Of a stretch of 16,340 bases of DNA, positions 1-6,036 are shown one piece after another. Source of the DNA: JAWPMT01 sp964653795 (lineage in GTDB: Bacteria > Bacteroidota > Bacteroidia > Cytophagales > Cyclobacteriaceae); NCBI GenBank assembly GCA_964653795.1, contig CAZZHO010000096.1, positions 1-16,340 on the forward strand, given 5' to 3'. The notes below the pieces were generated by a model that saw only the letters and a list, made by a program, of their open reading frames with translations, did not search any database and was not told the DNA's origin. Position 1 is the first letter of the stretch. Each line of letters opens with the position of its first letter. The position numbers and the translations under genes are program-made.

Positions 1-1093
1 ACGGCTCGTCTAACAAAATCCCCAGACTGTGACGTATGTAGTCCGGCCCTTTTTGCCAACCCCTTATTTCAAAGCCCTCTTCCTGTATTTCTCTAATGCT
101 CTTTGGCTCCGCACTATCCGCCCAGCCCTCATCAAAGGCGGGAAAAATCCCTCGTTCGACTAAGGCATCAGCAAGCATTCTATTTGTAAGTCCCTTTTTA
201 TAAAACAACTCATCAAATATTCTTCTACCATTATGCCTGTATAGCGCCACTGCCGCACTGGGGTCATTGGTAAAGCCAAAATCCAAACCATAGCCGAGTC
301 GTAAGGCTTCCTTCGGTAATTCATCCAAGATCTGCCAATTAGTAAAAACCAGTCCTTCAAGGTTCCCTTTTTGACCTTCACCGTATACCACCCACCAGTT
401 CGCCCAATACTTACTTTTGATATTCTCATCAGTATCAGGAACACCTGTTTTATGCTTTTTAGGATCATGGTAAGCCTTATCAAGTACCTTTTCTATTTGG
501 AGTTTTACACCATCAGGCAGTCCTTCATTGTCTTTGTATGTAAGGGTCAGCCATTCAATATCTGGGTCCTCTTCACCTAATTCTGTATGACTCCAAAATT
601 CATGTGTAGGATTGAAGTCTATATACTCCATTAAGCTTGTTCTAATACTCAACTGATAGTAAGTCTCGAAATCAATTCTATTCGCTTCGTTAACATAAAG
701 AATATGCCTCCTAGGGCCTCTTACTTTATCTTCCTGGTCCACACTGAAAAACTCGATGTAAGAGCCATTTGAAAACGTGTAAGTCAGTAAAGTCCGGTTC
801 CAGTGAGCATCTACATACCTTCCCGTTGCTTTCATGATTTTCAGAAAATCCTTAATAGCTCCTTTCCTCAAATGAGGTATACTTTCAGAAACCACACTGA
901 TTTCCAACCCTTCAGTACGTGCAGCTTTATCAATCAATACAGGTAAAATCCCGAATGTCTTACCCGCACTGGTACCTCCTGGGATGATATTGATTTTCTT
1001 ATGAATTAGTTCACGACCACCTTCATCCATAGTCACTCTCGGCGGCCGCATCTTCAGGATCTTATTAATCGCAGTGGTTCTTTTGAACTCCAC
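1..1093 (-). CDS. Terminase large subunit (C-terminus beyond window)
   Basis: This is the ATP-driven motor and nuclease that packages phage DNA into the prohead. The frame is open from a GTG at 1093 to the window edge, giving about 364 residues. Near residue 33 is a Walker A motif (GGTSAGKT). It is followed by a Walker B-like strand with acidic end (HILYVNEAN). The start of the RNase H-like nuclease domain shows as GLDFGFTNDPSAA, and a second nuclease motif, WADSAEPKSI, lies close to the edge. These match the PBSX/Terminase_6-type large subunits. The start is uncertain: the GTG follows directly on an in-frame TAG, and the first ATG is 14 codons further in (KILKM), still before the Walker A motif. 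It is the last gene seen of the packaging operon, downstream of the small subunit. The identity is secure; the C-terminal part of the nuclease is not visible. Confidence 0.95.
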   Translation of the reverse strand, partial: MEFKRTTAINKILKMRPPRVTMDEGGRELIHKKINIIPGGTSAGKTFGILPVLIDKAARTEGLEISVVSESIPHLRKGAIKDFLKIMKATGRYVDAHWNRTLLTYTFSNGSYIEFFSVDQEDKVRGPRRHILYVNEANRIDFETYYQLSIRTSLMEYIDFNPTHEFWSHTELGEEDPDIEWLTLTYKDNEGLPDGVKLQIEKVLDKAYHDPKKHKTGVPDTDENIKSKYWANWWVVYGEGQKGNLEGLVFTNWQILDELPKEALRLGYGLDFGFTNDPSAAVALYRHNGRRIFDELFYKKGLTNRMLADALVERGIFPAFDEGWADSAEPKSIREIQEEGFEIRGWQKGPDYIRHSLGILLDEP

Positions 1094-1225
1094 CTACCTA
1101 CCCCACAAAAACTTCCAGCAACTAGAAACAAACATTACCGGACCCACTACGAAGCCTAATAAACTAGCGACCAACAAAACCAGTGGAGTACATACCCCTT
1201 TCAATAACTTCCTAACAATTCTCAT
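1094..1225 (-). CDS. 43-residue single-pass membrane peptide
   Basis: This short frame starts MRIVRKLLKG and continues into a hydrophobic stretch (VCTPLVLLVASLLGFVVG). It looks like a basic N-terminus followed by one membrane helix and a tail ending WGR. Its ATG overlaps the TGA of the gene upstream (TGATG), a sign of translational coupling. It ends in TAG, and the next in-frame codon is the GTG that may start the terminase large subunit. No function is recognised. It could be a real small membrane protein, or a non-coding linker that happens to be open. Confidence 0.55.
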   Translation of the reverse strand: MRIVRKLLKGVCTPLVLLVASLLGFVVGPVMFVSSCWKFLWGR

Positions 1226-1479
1226 CACGCCACCTTTTCCAATACCAGATTATTGTAGTGCCATTCCTGCCCATCTTTCCGGGTACTGGTTTTCATTTCG
1301 TTCCTTACAGTAAGACACACCATATTTCCCTTTTCAATGGTCATTACCATGTCCTTCTGTTTTGGCCTCACCTGTACAAACCATCTACCCTGCTCGTTCT
1401 CCACAATCAGATTCACCTGGTTCCTACCTTTCCCAGTCTTGGCCACACTCTTGTGCTCTACCTTCCCCTCAATTAGCAT
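1225..1479 (-). CDS. Small OB-fold-like protein (DUF3127-like)
   Basis: This protein of 84 residues starts MLIEGKVEHKSVAKTGKGR. It alternates short polar and hydrophobic strands, including GRWFVQVRP and NMVCLTVRNE, and ends in EWHYNNLVLEKV. The pattern resembles the DUF3127 / single-strand-binding OB-fold proteins common in Bacteroidota. A strand that opens 'I.GK' and a final 'W....L....KV' strand are typical of that group. The gene lies between the two terminase genes and is coupled to the tiny gene downstream. A nucleic-acid-binding role is inferred from the fold only, and no catalytic motif is seen. Confidence 0.7.
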   Translation of the reverse strand: MLIEGKVEHKSVAKTGKGRNQVNLIVENEQGRWFVQVRPKQKDMVMTIEKGNMVCLTVRNEMKTSTRKDGQEWHYNNLVLEKVA

Positions 1480-1496
1480 TTTTATGATATGTTAGA

Positions 1497-1984
1497 TTAA
1501 TGATTTTCTTCTGGATTCTGATCAGGGAAAAGTGGCTGTTCTTTATCCCCCTGCAGTATCTTCTTATCAGCCAGTCCTAATTTTCTTGCTATGATGTTGG
1601 CATTAAATGCCCCAACACTGGCCCCTTCAAATTGATGTTGATCTATAATTTGGTCCGCGCGTGTAATGACCTCAAAAAAAGCAGGGTAATCCCCTTCTCT
1701 GAATCCTTCCGCATGTTTCTCCATGTTTGCTCAGAAATGCCTAAGAAATTACAGAGACCAATTTGAGAGAATGGAGTCTCTTGGGGTAGCGCAAAAATTT
1801 TAGGTTCTTTACCATGCACTTCTTGCTTGTGCCATTTTCTTTCTCTTGTAGCCTTGAAGTATGCTAATACATCAGCCCACAGTACTTCGGGCTTTTCCTT
1901 ATCATAAGCTAAAGGTCGGCCTAGTCTTTTAGCCTCCTTCGCTGTTTCAGATTCCAACTCATAGAATGGTACAACCTCTTCCAT
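1497..1984 (-). CDS. Terminase small subunit, split by a -1 frameshift
   Basis: The small subunit recognises phage DNA and regulates the large subunit. Two overlapping frames (1643-1984 and 1497-1724) each carry half of a GP3_package-type protein. The first half has GRPLAYDKEKPEVLWADVLAY, a block with HKQEVHGKEPKI and the HTH-like GLCNFLGISEQTWRNMRK. The second half has DYPAFFEVITRADQIIDQ, then FEGASVGAFNANIIARKLGL, which is the classic end of this family. Reading -1 within the GGGG run at about 1690-1693 joins them as ...DSEKGDYPAFFEV..., giving about 161 residues, a normal size. The break could be a sequencing indel, a genuine lesion or programmed slippage. Family identity is strong; intactness is open. 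Confidence 0.85.
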
Positions 1985-2092
1985 TTTCCAACTACACTTT
2001 TACCTCACTGAGGTACCAACAATATATTTTGAAAAGGTATGTTCGAAAGACGCTTCGAACCAGCAAAAACTTAATCCAAAGATAGCTATTTG
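1985..2092 (-). promoter_or_regulatory. Structured 5' leader of the packaging operon
   Basis: This non-coding gap lies between the acidic repeat gene and the terminase small subunit. It holds a hairpin at 2041-2060 with perfect 7-bp arms (GTTCGAA / TTCGAAC) and a 6-base loop. It also holds a 15-bp palindrome at 2001-2015 (TACCTCA-C-TGAGGTA on the plus strand), ending 16 bases before the terminase ATG. With the promoter at 2077-2108, both would lie in the transcript leader. No clear U-tract follows the hairpin, so a terminator is not asserted. Control of translation or a protein-binding site are both possible. Confidence 0.5.
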
Positions 2093-2108
2093 TTACGCTA
2101 CATTGAAA
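2077..2108 (-). promoter_or_regulatory. Bacteroidota-type promoter for the terminase genes
   Basis: On the minus strand a -7 box TATCTTTG (2077-2084) fits TAnnTTTG exactly. It is preceded by TTTC (2105-2108), one base off TTTG, with a spacer of 20. Transcription would start near 2070, leaving a leader of about 85 bases. The spacer contains TATTTGTTAC (plus strand 2087-2096), the same 10-mer found in the operator at 6539-6548. The -33 box overlaps the end of the upstream coding region. Confidence 0.5.
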
Positions 2109-2590
2109 TATTGGTTGGGAGGTTTAGGGGGTTCTTCATCATCACCTGTATAGTTCGGTGGCTTTGGGGGATCATCGTCCTCGCCAGTGAAACTTGATGG
2201 CGGTGGCGGCGGTACATTTCCATCATCTCCTCCTGTACCATTTAGAAAAGCATAACCATTTGGCGGCTTTGGCGGATCGTTTTCATCCCCAGTTAGATAT
2301 GGTGGTTTTGTTGGTGGATCATCATCATCTCCAGTGTATACAAACATCCTAGGGGGCTTAGAAGGTGGGTCTTCGTCATCTGTGAAACCTGGCTCTTTTG
2401 AAGGAGCTTCATCGTCATCATCGGTCATAGTCACTTTTGGCGGCTTATTGTCAGGGTTGTCACCGTTATCTTCACCCCCAGTGTATATTGGTGGTGCGGC
2501 TGTCCCTGTTCCTCCGTTAGTCTCTCCTTCACTATTTCCTAGGGCAACAAAACCAAAGAACATAAACAATGCTAGTACTAGGAATCTCAT
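2093..2590 (-). CDS. Secreted acidic/proline repeat protein
   Basis: This is a 165-residue protein. Residues 1 to about 18 (MRFLVLALFMFFGFVALG) look like a signal peptide, with no lipobox cysteine. The rest is a run of about eight degenerate repeats of the form [FY]TG(D/E)3-4-PP-x-KPP, such as FTGEDDDPPKPPN and YTGDDEEPPKPPN. One unit carries a five-proline run. There are no cysteines and no recognised catalytic motif. It should be extended, disordered and very acidic, outside the cytoplasmic membrane. Its ATG overlaps the TGA of the 44-residue membrane gene upstream (ATGA). It lies just before the packaging promoter. Function is unknown; calcium or surface binding, or a spacer role, are guesses. 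Confidence 0.8.
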   Translation of the reverse strand: MRFLVLALFMFFGFVALGNSEGETNGGTGTAAPPIYTGGEDNGDNPDNKPPKVTMTDDDDEAPSKEPGFTDDEDPPSKPPRMFVYTGDDDDPPTKPPYLTGDENDPPKPPNGYAFLNGTGGDDGNVPPPPPSSFTGEDDDPPKPPNYTGDDEEPPKPPNQYFNVA

Positions 2591-2721
2591 GTAACGTAAT
2601 TTACTAAATAACTTGCAACTCTGGCAGGAACAGCCTTCCGCTCCATCAACTTCGCTATTGAGTAGCCCAATATGGTTCCCAGGATAATTCCAAAAAGGAA
2701 GGCTTTGAACGGTTTGCTCAT
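2587..2721 (-). CDS. 44-residue single-pass membrane protein
   Basis: The frame encodes MSKPFKAFLFGIILGTILGY followed by SIAKLMERKAVPAR and a short tail. There is one membrane helix with a small-residue face (G-I-I-L-G-T-I-L-G) that could pack against another helix, then a basic segment. It starts 10 bases after the TAA of the upstream gene, in a junction carrying GATC 4 bases before the ATG. Its TGA overlaps the ATG of the secreted repeat protein, so the two are probably made together. No function is recognised. Confidence 0.7.
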   Translation of the reverse strand: MSKPFKAFLFGIILGTILGYSIAKLMERKAVPARVASYLVNYVT

Positions 2722-2731
2722 AATTGATCGA

Positions 2732-3046
2732 TTAGTTATACATCTTGCTTTTCTGGTTCCACTTCAGCCACTCCATGAAGGAAAGGCCGGAATCCGCATC
2801 TAAATACTGTTGATACCTTCGCTGGCTTGCAGTCAATCTCGGCACTGTACCCATCCCGAGATATTCAATCTGATCAGTAGGATGATAGGGGCGTCGATGT
2901 GTTGCCTTTTCCCCGTCCAGTACCACCATAATGTACCCACCAGTTGAAGCAACGATTACTCCTTCTTTCTCTCCTTTATATCGGATTCGCCTGCCTCTCT
3001 CTGCTGGCACTCCGTAGTGTTTTTGGATGTAGCTAAAATCTTGCAT
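2732..3046 (-). CDS. Conserved phage hypothetical, small beta-rich domain
   Basis: This 104-residue protein begins MQDFSYIQKHYGVPAERGRR. It has a strand-rich core, IRYKGEKEGVIVASTGGYIM then VVLDGEK, and the phrase YHPTDQIEYLG. It recalls a recurring hypothetical of Bacteroidota phages and prophages that opens 'I...YGVPA.RG..V.Y.G..G.I....G.Y..V..DG' and closes with HPT....EYL. The core resembles an SH3/KOW-like barrel. The C-terminal LSFMEWLKWNQK is helical. The start has GATC 7 bases upstream, directly after a TAG. Function is unknown. Confidence 0.75.
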   Translation of the reverse strand: MQDFSYIQKHYGVPAERGRRIRYKGEKEGVIVASTGGYIMVVLDGEKATHRRPYHPTDQIEYLGMGTVPRLTASQRRYQQYLDADSGLSFMEWLKWNQKSKMYN

Positions 3047-3057
3047 CAGATACGATC

Positions 3058-3477
3058 CTAAATTGAGGCTAAGTCAAACTCTTCAAATTCTGGTGACCAG
3101 TTTTCTATTTTGCCCGATGCATCAATTTTCATGATGATATAGTCACCAAATCCATCGCCTCCAGGTGCAAGCATGGTAGGCACATATTCGTTCTCCAGGC
3201 TCACCACGCATTGACCTTGGTCGTCATACAAATGGTAGCAGCCGCTATCACATACTTTGTAGTGAACATCTGCTTCTTCTCCTTCCTTCCAGTTGATTAT
3301 TACACCACTTTCAACATCAATCTCTGGCTTCCAAAGACTCCCTGAACGGCATGGAATAAATAGCCCCTCCGTATCTTCTTCTCCGTTGACCGTGGTATCC
3401 TCCCAATACCTCACACCCGCTTCTACCTTGAGTGTTTTTATGTCAAATTCTTTGGTTACTGTCAATTCTACTTGCAT
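3058..3477 (-). CDS. Conserved phage hypothetical, 139 aa
   Basis: The protein has recognisable blocks EFDIKTLKVEAGVRYWEDTT, VNGEEDTEG, IPCRSGSLWKPEIDVESG, HYKVCDSGCYHLYD and GDGFGDYIIMKIDASGKIENW. This block order matches a hypothetical protein I recall from Bacteroides-type phages. It is acidic and beta-rich, and no catalytic motif is seen. The two Cys in VCDSGC are close enough to pair or to bind metal. The start is preceded by TTAACGAT, a variant of the GATC-bearing junction. It lies between the small YIQKHYG protein and a small membrane protein. Function is unknown. Confidence 0.8.
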   Translation of the reverse strand: MQVELTVTKEFDIKTLKVEAGVRYWEDTTVNGEEDTEGLFIPCRSGSLWKPEIDVESGVIINWKEGEEADVHYKVCDSGCYHLYDDQGQCVVSLENEYVPTMLAPGGDGFGDYIIMKIDASGKIENWSPEFEEFDLASI

Positions 3478-3497
3478 ATCGTTAATTGCTTATATAA

Positions 3498-3686
3498 TCA
3501 ATTTTCGGAACCCCAGTTCTTAATCAGCTCAATTAGAAAGTAGATACTTGCAATTGCCAGTACCCAAGAGAATCCGATTAACTCCTGATTACCAGTATCA
3601 CCGGCTGTGTTAGCCAATTGCACAGCTCCGTAGTTAGAAAGTCCAAATGCAACTGCTCTTATTATTTGTAATGCTATCTTGTTCAT
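3498..3686 (-). CDS. Small two-helix membrane protein, holin-like size
   Basis: This is 62 residues starting MNKIALQIIRAVAFGLSNYG. It has one moderately hydrophobic helix and a second clear one (LIGFSWVLAIASIYFLIELI), ending KNWGSEN. An upstream in-frame ATG at 3728 would overlap the previous gene by 23 bases. The ATG at 3686 is preferred because it clears that gene and follows an A/G-rich stretch. The size and the two helices would suit a holin, but no lysin is visible nearby, so this is not claimed. Confidence 0.65.
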   Translation of the reverse strand: MNKIALQIIRAVAFGLSNYGAVQLANTAGDTGNQELIGFSWVLAIASIYFLIELIKNWGSEN

Positions 3687-3705
3687 ATTCTTTTTTCTCT
3701 TAAAG

Positions 3706-3891
3706 TTAGCCGTGATCAAAATGATCATTTTCTAAAAGTGATTTTAAGTCCTTGAGGAAGATCATTCTTTCGGTGATCTGAATAGCCAATTGATCTTTGA
3801 CCATCTCTTCTTCTGTGTGTGCGTAGCAAGCTCGATCTTCCGCTAATTGCTTGCCATACTTATTGATTAGATATAGTAGATGCTCTTTCAT
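3706..3891 (-). CDS. Small helical hypothetical, 61 aa
   Basis: The product starts MKEHLLYLINKYGKQLAEDR and continues as charged amphipathic helix, ending FLKDLKSLLENDHFDHG. A two-helix coiled-coil is the simplest reading. The ATG lies 6 bases after the stop of the (frameshifted) gene upstream, with GATC at 3896-3899 in the Shine-Dalgarno position. The codons for ENDHF lie inside a 14-bp perfect palindrome (3718-3731). No function is recognised. Confidence 0.6.
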   Translation of the reverse strand: MKEHLLYLINKYGKQLAEDRACYAHTEEEMVKDQLAIQITERMIFLKDLKSLLENDHFDHG

Positions 3892-3897
3892 ATATGA

Positions 3898-4096
3898 TCA
3901 AAATTTGAGTCTCTCTTTAAGCCCATCTTCTGCCTGACTACAGATAAAATCCGCTAGATGATGAGCTTGTATTTTATGGTTCAGGATGTAAATACTCTTG
4001 TCAGTTCTTGAGTATCCATGAACCCTTTAGTTCCTTCCTTTTCCCAGATTCAACCGTAATCTGGAAGGTTATCTTGTTTGTTATATCATTCGCCAT
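3898..4096 (-). pseudogene. Small hypothetical gene broken by a frameshift
   Basis: The ATG at 4096 opens a frame reading MANDITNKITFQITVESGKR then KELKGSW..., which stops at 4001. A second frame, open from about 4027 to 3898, reads VHGYSRTDKSIYILNHKIQA then HHLADFICSQAEDGLKERLKF. It has no start codon of its own and fills the gap before the next gene. Dropping one G from the GGG run near 4027-4029 joins them as ...RKELKVHGYSRTDKS..., about 66 residues. The indel may be a sequencing error or a real lesion. GATC lies 3 bases before the start, directly after a TAG. No family is recognised. Confidence 0.5.
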
Positions 4097-4103
4097 TACG
4101 ATC

Positions 4104-4286
4104 CTAATTTGATTTTGATTCTGGGTATTCGGCCATGCAATACATAAATGTTCCGACGGTCGCTACCATCAGTACAATTGTGAGAACCCAATCTTGGCCA
4201 TTATTTGGATCGAGGTATTCGTAGATCAAATACTCCACCAAATAGACTAGTGTAAGTAGTGTTATTGATATTCTGATATTCTTCAT
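4104..4286 (-). CDS. Small two-helix membrane protein, 60 aa
   Basis: Helix one covers ISITLLTLVYLVEYLIYEYL, and helix two covers WVLTIVLMVATVGTFMYCM. They are joined by a short polar turn (DPNNGQD), with a charged tail (EYPESKSN). Both ends are likely on the same side of the membrane. The start is preceded by TAA-GGATCGATAGA, another GATC junction. Function is unknown. Confidence 0.65.
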   Translation of the reverse strand: MKNIRISITLLTLVYLVEYLIYEYLDPNNGQDWVLTIVLMVATVGTFMYCMAEYPESKSN

Positions 4287-4297
4287 TCTATCGATCC

Positions 4298-4594
4298 TTA
4301 AATGATTTCCTCCTGAGCCAATCTTTCTGACGCTTCCTCTTGAGCGTAAACCCTTTTAGGGGTTGTTCCTGCCTTCACCTTTAGGTTCCAATCACCTACA
4401 GAGATTGCAGCTTTTCTGTCATTAATGGTCTTCCATATTTCTTCAAGCTTCTCCTCTGAAAAAGCTTCCTCACTCATGGCCCTCATTCTTTTCTCAAGAA
4501 GCTTCTTGGCCAGCTCTGGAGTTACCTCGAAATCGTCGCCAAACCATGCAGCTTGACCAATGTTGCCTTTGAATTTTTGTGTGTAGTATCTCAT
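4298..4594 (-). CDS. Hypothetical protein, 98 aa
   Basis: The sequence opens MRYYTQKFKGNIGQAAWFGD and has two charged helical stretches (TPELAKKLLEKRMRAM and FSEEKLEEIWKTINDRKA). It then has a short strand region (ISVGDWNLKVKAG) and an acidic helix at the C-terminus. No motif or family is recognised. Its ATG is separated from the upstream TAA by only CGAT, a shortened form of the local junction element. Confidence 0.65.
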   Translation of the reverse strand: MRYYTQKFKGNIGQAAWFGDDFEVTPELAKKLLEKRMRAMSEEAFSEEKLEEIWKTINDRKAAISVGDWNLKVKAGTTPKRVYAQEEASERLAQEEII

Positions 4595-4598
4595 ATCG

Positions 4599-4922
4599 TT
4601 ATTTGGTTATTGGATCCAATTTTGAGGTAAGCTTTTGTATTCGTTGAATCTCCAGTTCTATTTCAGACTTTCGATTCTCTAATTCCTTGATAGTCCTAAC
4701 TGGATCATTCTCGTGGTTCCAGCCTTTCAAGATCACTTCATCACCATCATTCCAAGACGCACCGACATCGACTCGATGATTGCAATTTTTACATTCACCA
4801 AAGGCGACATTGAATGATGAATATCCGCAGTTGACAAGGTTGATGTCATCACATCCACATTTGATACATGGAGTGACTTTGAGACGTCTGGTTTTGGTTT
4901 CGTTTACTTCAATGAATGCCAT
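4599..4922 (-). CDS. Zinc-ribbon protein with coiled-coil tail (Lar-like)
   Basis: This 107-residue protein has a zinc ribbon at residues 19-48: PCIKCGCDD, then GECKNCNHR, two CxxC knuckles separated by a beta-hairpin. It is followed by ...ILKGWNHEND and a C-terminal coiled coil (TIKELENRKSEIELEIQRIQ). The knuckle spacing and the WN after the second knuckle resemble the Lar (restriction alleviation) zinc-ribbon family common in phages. That assignment is tentative. It ends SKLDPITK, almost the same as an internal segment near the end of the methylase downstream of which it lies. GATC is 7 bases before the ATG. Confidence 0.7.
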   Translation of the reverse strand: MAFIEVNETKTRRLKVTPCIKCGCDDINLVNCGYSSFNVAFGECKNCNHRVDVGASWNDGDEVILKGWNHENDPVRTIKELENRKSEIELEIQRIQKLTSKLDPITK

Positions 4923-4931
4923 GATTATCGA

Positions 4932-5234
4932 TCATTTACGGATACCGTGCGCCTTCAAAAAACTTATGCGGTCTAGCTCGGCAGCGATGAGCGCGCCAGC
5001 AATCTTCAACCGCTCTTCATGTGGCTTTCCCACCATCTTTTCCCATACCTTCTGATCCCATCCTGTAGGGGTACATGCTGTAGGGTCCCACTCTTCAATA
5101 TTCTTAAAGGCAAGACAACTTGCAGCGAATGAAAGTTGATCATTGCAGTTCATATTGGCATCCTCAACGACTGTCCTAGAGTGCTTTTCTAATTGTTCTT
5201 TTCGCTCTTTAGCGATTAATTCTATTCCTGTCAT
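4932..5234 (-). CDS. Conserved phage hypothetical (ER...Q / GALIAAELDR family)
   Basis: The protein opens MTGIELIAKERKEQLEKHSR and closes ERLKIAGALIAAELDRI, with QLSFAASCLAF and W-rich GWDQKVWEKM between. This order resembles a phage protein family whose members read '.IA.ER..Q....G' and end 'GALI.AE..R'. No catalytic role is established for it that I can state. A resemblance to MazG-like all-helical folds is possible, but the metal-binding ExxE motifs are not evident. Its ATG overlaps the TGA of the methylase gene (ATGA), so the two are probably co-translated. Confidence 0.7.
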   Translation of the reverse strand: MTGIELIAKERKEQLEKHSRTVVEDANMNCNDQLSFAASCLAFKNIEEWDPTACTPTGWDQKVWEKMVGKPHEERLKIAGALIAAELDRISFLKAHGIRK

Positions 5235-6028
5235 GATTTCAGTTTTTTGGTTATTGGATCAATTTTTGAGAAGAGGTTAAGGCGATCGTAATTCACGATC
5301 AGCACTTCCATCTTCCGGTTTTTAATATTCTGTCTTTCCTTAATTGGGATCACTTCAAATCCCCTCTTTGCTGATTCCTCCATTATCAGAGGATGGTTAA
5401 ATTCGCTCATTGCACAGTTCAATCCCGAATTGCTCATTATGTCCAAGCAATCAATGGTGTCATCTGCGGTCCACTTTGGTACTCTGTAGTAGTGGTCAGT
5501 GTCTAGGTAGATCGGATCCAAATAGACAAAAGCATCTCTCTCTGGAATCAGCTTTTTGCTGAAAGATATTTTCGGTATTACCTCACGGAAGTCTAGGTTG
5601 GTAATCTTCTCATTTTTCAATGCTTCGAATGTCTTCTCAATATTGCCTAGTAGAAGCTCTTTTGTGTTGTCAATAGACAATCTTAAAGTGTCACCCTTAC
5701 CTAAATAGGTGAAGTTTGAGAGTAGTAAGAATCTAAGAGCTTTTTTGATAGGATCTTGGAAAGTCTGATTCTTCCATTTCTTCACTAGACTTGAGGAAAT
5801 AGGCATCATCTCTATTGCTTTCGAAAGCGTGTGACGATCGCTGCAGACTACTTCGTATAGGTTAGTGACATCATCATCAAAGTCGTTCAGGATATGATAC
5901 CTGGATCTGGGCATATTAAAGAAAGCTCCTCCAGCTCCAAAGAATAATTCAATGCGCATCTTGTGTTGGGGAAAGTAGCCCCACAGCTCCATTGCGATCG
6001 ATGATTTATTTCCTAACCTAGTCAGCAT
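5231..6028 (-). CDS. Dam-type (D12 class) adenine-N6 DNA methyltransferase
   Basis: This enzyme transfers methyl from S-adenosylmethionine to adenine N6 in DNA. Dam relatives act on GATC. It has 265 residues, normal for the D12 family. The N-terminus MLTRLGNKSSIAMEL carries the family's G-N-K-S. Motif I is ELFFGAGGAFF (29-37, AdoMet site). The catalytic motif IV reads DPIY (171-174) where DPPY is usual. The C-terminus has MEVLIVNYDR, the family's closing block. The target-recognition region lies between motifs I and IV. GATC target specificity is inferred, not proven. Uses include shielding phage DNA from GATC restriction or marking regulatory sites. The DPIY change could alter activity. GATC lies 6 bases before its ATG. 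Confidence 0.9.
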   Translation of the reverse strand: MLTRLGNKSSIAMELWGYFPQHKMRIELFFGAGGAFFNMPRSRYHILNDFDDDVTNLYEVVCSDRHTLSKAIEMMPISSSLVKKWKNQTFQDPIKKALRFLLLSNFTYLGKGDTLRLSIDNTKELLLGNIEKTFEALKNEKITNLDFREVIPKISFSKKLIPERDAFVYLDPIYLDTDHYYRVPKWTADDTIDCLDIMSNSGLNCAMSEFNHPLIMEESAKRGFEVIPIKERQNIKNRKMEVLIVNYDRLNLFSKIDPITKKLKS

Positions 6029-6036
6029 TCAAATGA

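Noticed and set aside
160..483. Minus-strand frame of 107 codons within the terminase
   Set aside because: The terminase frame runs unbroken across it with family motifs on both sides.
2041..2060. Rho-independent terminator after the acidic repeat gene
   Set aside because: The hairpin is perfect, but it is short, A/T-containing and lacks a clear U-tract. It is listed as leader structure instead.
2334..2594. Plus-strand frame rich in Ser and Gly opposite the acidic repeat gene
   Set aside because: It is the antisense of the repeats. The minus frame has a signal peptide, a coupled start and regular repeats.
3058..4922. tRNA genes or CRISPR repeats in the small-gene region
   Set aside because: No cloverleaf-like sequence and no regularly spaced identical repeats were found. 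The recurring words are the short junction motifs only.
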